This document shows, piece after piece, positions 6,456 to 7,446 of a stretch of DNA of 7,446 nucleotides. The translations under genes and the position numbers were made by a program. This DNA is from Dehalococcoidia bacterium (GTDB taxonomy: Bacteria; Chloroflexota; Dehalococcoidia; Dehalococcoidales; UBA1222): positions 1 through 7,446 of the forward strand of contig WQTJ01000100.1 of NCBI GenBank assembly GCA_009786345.1, read 5' to 3'. The notes under the pieces were generated by a model. It was not told the DNA's origin. It saw only the letters and a list, made by a program, of their open reading frames with translations, and did not search any database. Each line of letters starts with the position of its first letter. Position 1 is the stretch's first letter.

Positions 6456-6935
6456 ATGAAGAAGCCCAGAATAAAAAAGTGGAACGATATCGGTTTAAAA
6501 TATGCTGCAGGCGGCGTATGGAATGCCTTTACGTCAGGGAAAAATTTAAAAATTTACGCCATCGCTGCTGTTATGGTTATTATTCTAATGATTTGGCTTC
6601 CAACTTCAGAAATTGAAAATACTATTCTCGTACTAACGGTCGGATTGGCAATTGCCGTTGAATTGATTAATACAGCAATCGAAAAGGCAGTCGATATTTC
6701 GTGTGAAGATATTTTGTTAAAAGAATTAAATAAAGATCCAATCAACAATAACGCTAAATTGGCAAAGGATATTTCAGCGGGCGCAGCTTTATTCACGGTT
6801 ATTATAGCTGTGATCGTGGGTATTATGATTTTTATACCTAAGCTTATAGATAAACTTCCCACGACCTTACGGTCGGGGTATTCACTGCTTCAAAACAACT
6901 TGAAGTTGTTTTGTCCAGAGTCGGCTTTACCTTGA
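6456..6935 (+). CDS. dgkA: DgkA-family membrane kinase (diacylglycerol/undecaprenol kinase), C terminus replaced by IS sequence
   Basis: Small integral-membrane lipid kinase family. The genuine part is about 134 residues: a basic amphipathic N terminus, then ALN-type membrane helices at roughly 30-49, 53-75 and 106-130. Catalytic motifs are ELINTAIEKAVD (E69, N72, E76) and LAKDISAGAA (K104, D105). The loop between them, about 80-102, is longer than the usual short linker and rich in Asn, Lys and Asp. ATG 6456 is chosen because GGAG (6444-6447) lies eight bases before it; an in-frame ATG at 6411 lacks a good site. From about codon 135 the frame runs through the IS200 right end and stops at 6933-6935, adding some 25 foreign residues (PTTLRSGYSLL onward). 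The catalytic core is complete, so activity may survive. The substrate (diacylglycerol or undecaprenol) cannot be told; Gram-positive homologues are mostly undecaprenol kinases. Base composition is clearly AT-richer than the herA unit. Confidence 0.8.
   Translation: MKKPRIKKWNDIGLKYAAGGVWNAFTSGKNLKIYAIAAVMVIILMIWLPTSEIENTILVLTVGLAIAVELINTAIEKAVDISCEDILLKELNKDPINNNAKLAKDISAGAALFTVIIAVIVGIMIFIPKLIDKLPTTLRSGYSLLQNNLKLFCPESALP
6858..6878 (-). repeat. Right-end hairpin of the IS200-like element
   Basis: On the tnpA sense strand, CCC-CGACC-GTAA-GGTCG-T-GGG folds as an eight-pair stem with a four-base loop and one unpaired T. Imperfect hairpins with an extrahelical T are the known TnpA recognition feature in IS608-type elements. 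It lies just past the tnpA stop, at the junction with the kinase gene. Confidence 0.7.
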
Positions 6936-7294
6936 TTCGTAATATATGCCTCTATGGTAGTTCGGTCAATGCCAACTGTGCTTACAAAGTATCCTTCCGA
7001 CCAAATACTTCCTGTGCCCCAATATACTTGTTTTAGATATGGAAAGTTAGCCTTCATAGCTTTGGTCGTATTTGCTTTCACTATCCCAACTACTTTGCCG
7101 ATACTCCAACTGGGTGGGATAGACATCAGCATATGGACATGATCCTTATCCGTGTTTACTTGCTTAAACATTAGTTCGGGATAATGCTCTTCTATCTCTC
7201 TAATACGACCAAGTATGAAGGCTTTCATACTTTCATCAATAATCTTTCTGCGGTATTTGGTCGGTATGACTATATGATAGTCACATTGGAACAC
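6890..7294 (-). CDS. tnpA: IS200/IS605-family Y1 (HUH) transposase TnpA
   Basis: Single-strand transposase of 134 residues from a GTG start at 7294. It shows the family opening FQCDYHIVIPTKYRRK (2-17), the metal-binding HUH motif DHVHMLM (H52, H54), SIWSEGYFVSTVG (96-108), and the catalytic helix YITNQ with Tyr117 and Gln121. All catalytic residues are present, so the enzyme may be active. The frame stays open upstream to the element tip without an ATG, and KKDHC before the GTG looks like normal family sequence, so the true start may be slightly earlier and use a rare codon; no clear ribosome site is seen. The last codons are part of an 11-base inverted repeat. It runs opposite to the kinase gene, and the two frames overlap at 6890-6935. 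Confidence 0.9.
   Translation of the reverse strand: MFQCDYHIVIPTKYRRKIIDESMKAFILGRIREIEEHYPELMFKQVNTDKDHVHMLMSIPPSWSIGKVVGIVKANTTKAMKANFPYLKQVYWGTGSIWSEGYFVSTVGIDRTTIEAYITNQGKADSGQNNFKLF
6891..6913. terminator. Inverted repeat at the tnpA 3' end, possible bidirectional terminator
   Basis: CAAAACAACTT (6891-6901) and AAGTTGTTTTG (6903-6913) are perfect 11-base arms around a single G. The arms end in runs of four A and four T, so on either strand the transcript would fold and end near a short U run. It sits over the last codons of tnpA and inside the 3' tail of the kinase frame, where it could stop transcription from both sides. The AT-rich stem makes termination strength uncertain. Confidence 0.4.
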
Positions 7295-7331
7295 GCAGTG
7301 GTCTTTTTTTTCGATATATGCTTGGCATTGC

Positions 7332-7353
7332 CCAGTTATTTTACTATAGCTGG
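7332..7353 (-). repeat. Left-end hairpin of the IS200-like element
   Basis: CCAGTTAT (7332-7339), loop TTTACT, ATAGCTGG (7346-7353). On the + strand it pairs fully with one G-T wobble; on the tnpA sense strand the same position is a C-A mismatch, making the imperfect stem typical of this family. Its loop AGTAAA (tnpA sense) contains the GTAA that forms the right-end loop. It begins exactly where OrfA homology stops. Confidence 0.6.
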
Positions 7354-7446
7354 TTTCTCAAGCTCTTTCAGCCGTCTCAAATCTATCGTACTCATGCCGC
7401 CGTATTCCTTACGCCAGCGGTAATACGTATTTTCCGTAATTCCCCT
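7336..7446 (-). pseudogene. IS3-family transposase OrfA fragment, cut by the IS200-like element
   Basis: Reading inward from the window edge on the minus strand gives GITENTYYRWRKEYGGM then LRRLKELEK, the hallmark second half of the IS3-family OrfA helix-turn-helix and start of its leucine zipper. Normal OrfA proteins continue with ENARLK-like sequence, but here homology stops at 7354 and the frame passes through five IS200 codons to a TAA at 7336-7338. The gene continues beyond the window on its 5' side. Its 3' half and OrfB are absent. OrfA is a DNA-binding partner of the OrfAB transposase; this remnant should be inactive. Confidence 0.8.

Larger units (their letters stand above)
6853..7353 (-). 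mobile_element. IS200/IS605-family insertion sequence, tnpA only, about 500 bp
   Basis: A compact element carrying a single Y1 transposase gene on the minus strand, bounded by subterminal hairpins at 6858-6878 (right end) and 7332-7353 (left end), with no terminal inverted repeats or target duplication, as expected of this family. It moves as single-stranded DNA. The left tip is placed at 7353 because IS3 OrfA coding likeness stops exactly there. The right tip is uncertain by several bases, since the cleavage site normally lies a few bases beyond the right hairpin. No tnpB is present. Confidence 0.75.

Noticed and set aside
6954..7423. Plus-strand open frames across the IS200 and IS3 region
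   Set aside because: They are antisense to well-supported tnpA and orfA coding sequence and show no motif of their own.
7438..7446. AATTCCCCT at the window end as a copy of the tRNA 3' region (GAATCCCCT)
   Set aside because: Short, mismatched, and inside the OrfA coding fragment, so not a credible attachment site.

Overview
The window reads as bacterial chromosome, most likely Chloroflexota and perhaps Dehalococcoidia-like. This rests on remembered family resemblance (the long class II CCA/HD protein, and bacterial nurA and herA with a separate HAS-barrel gene between them), not on a search. It has two parts: a compact core block (about 55-5420) and an AT-richer, scrambled accessory block (5421-7446).

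Core block, all on the + strand. First is a CCA-adding/poly(A) polymerase-family nucleotidyltransferase with an HD domain (best start GTG 145). After a 119-base gap with a good sigma70-type promoter and nested inverted repeats comes a three-gene unit: nurA (5'-end resection nuclease), a 199-residue HAS-barrel protein, and herA (hexameric DNA translocase). Each has a clear Shine-Dalgarno sequence, and the last two overlap by ATGA. HerA and NurA are known partners in processing DNA ends; the middle protein is placed as a likely third member, which is inference. A tRNA-Ala(UGC) gene with encoded CCA and its own extended -10 promoter closes the block.

Accessory block. Directly after the tRNA is a DUF1016/YhcG-type PD-(D/E)XK nuclease gene that has lost most of its N-terminal domain and carries a one-base frameshift in a T run. 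It is followed by a small integral-membrane kinase gene (DgkA/undecaprenol kinase family) whose last codons run into a compact IS200/IS605-family element. That element lies on the minus strand, has an apparently intact TnpA (HUH motif, catalytic Tyr), and has a hairpin at each end. Beyond its left end is a fragment of an IS3-family OrfA, cut exactly at the IS200 hairpin. The flanks do not rejoin into one gene, so this is not a simple single insertion. A tRNA 3' end followed by truncated foreign genes and IS remnants looks like an integration and decay hot spot.

No CRISPR array, rRNA or wholly new system was recognised. The best leads are the HAS-barrel partner of HerA-NurA with its promoter repeats, the cysteine cluster in NurA, and the rearranged IS200/IS3/kinase junction.
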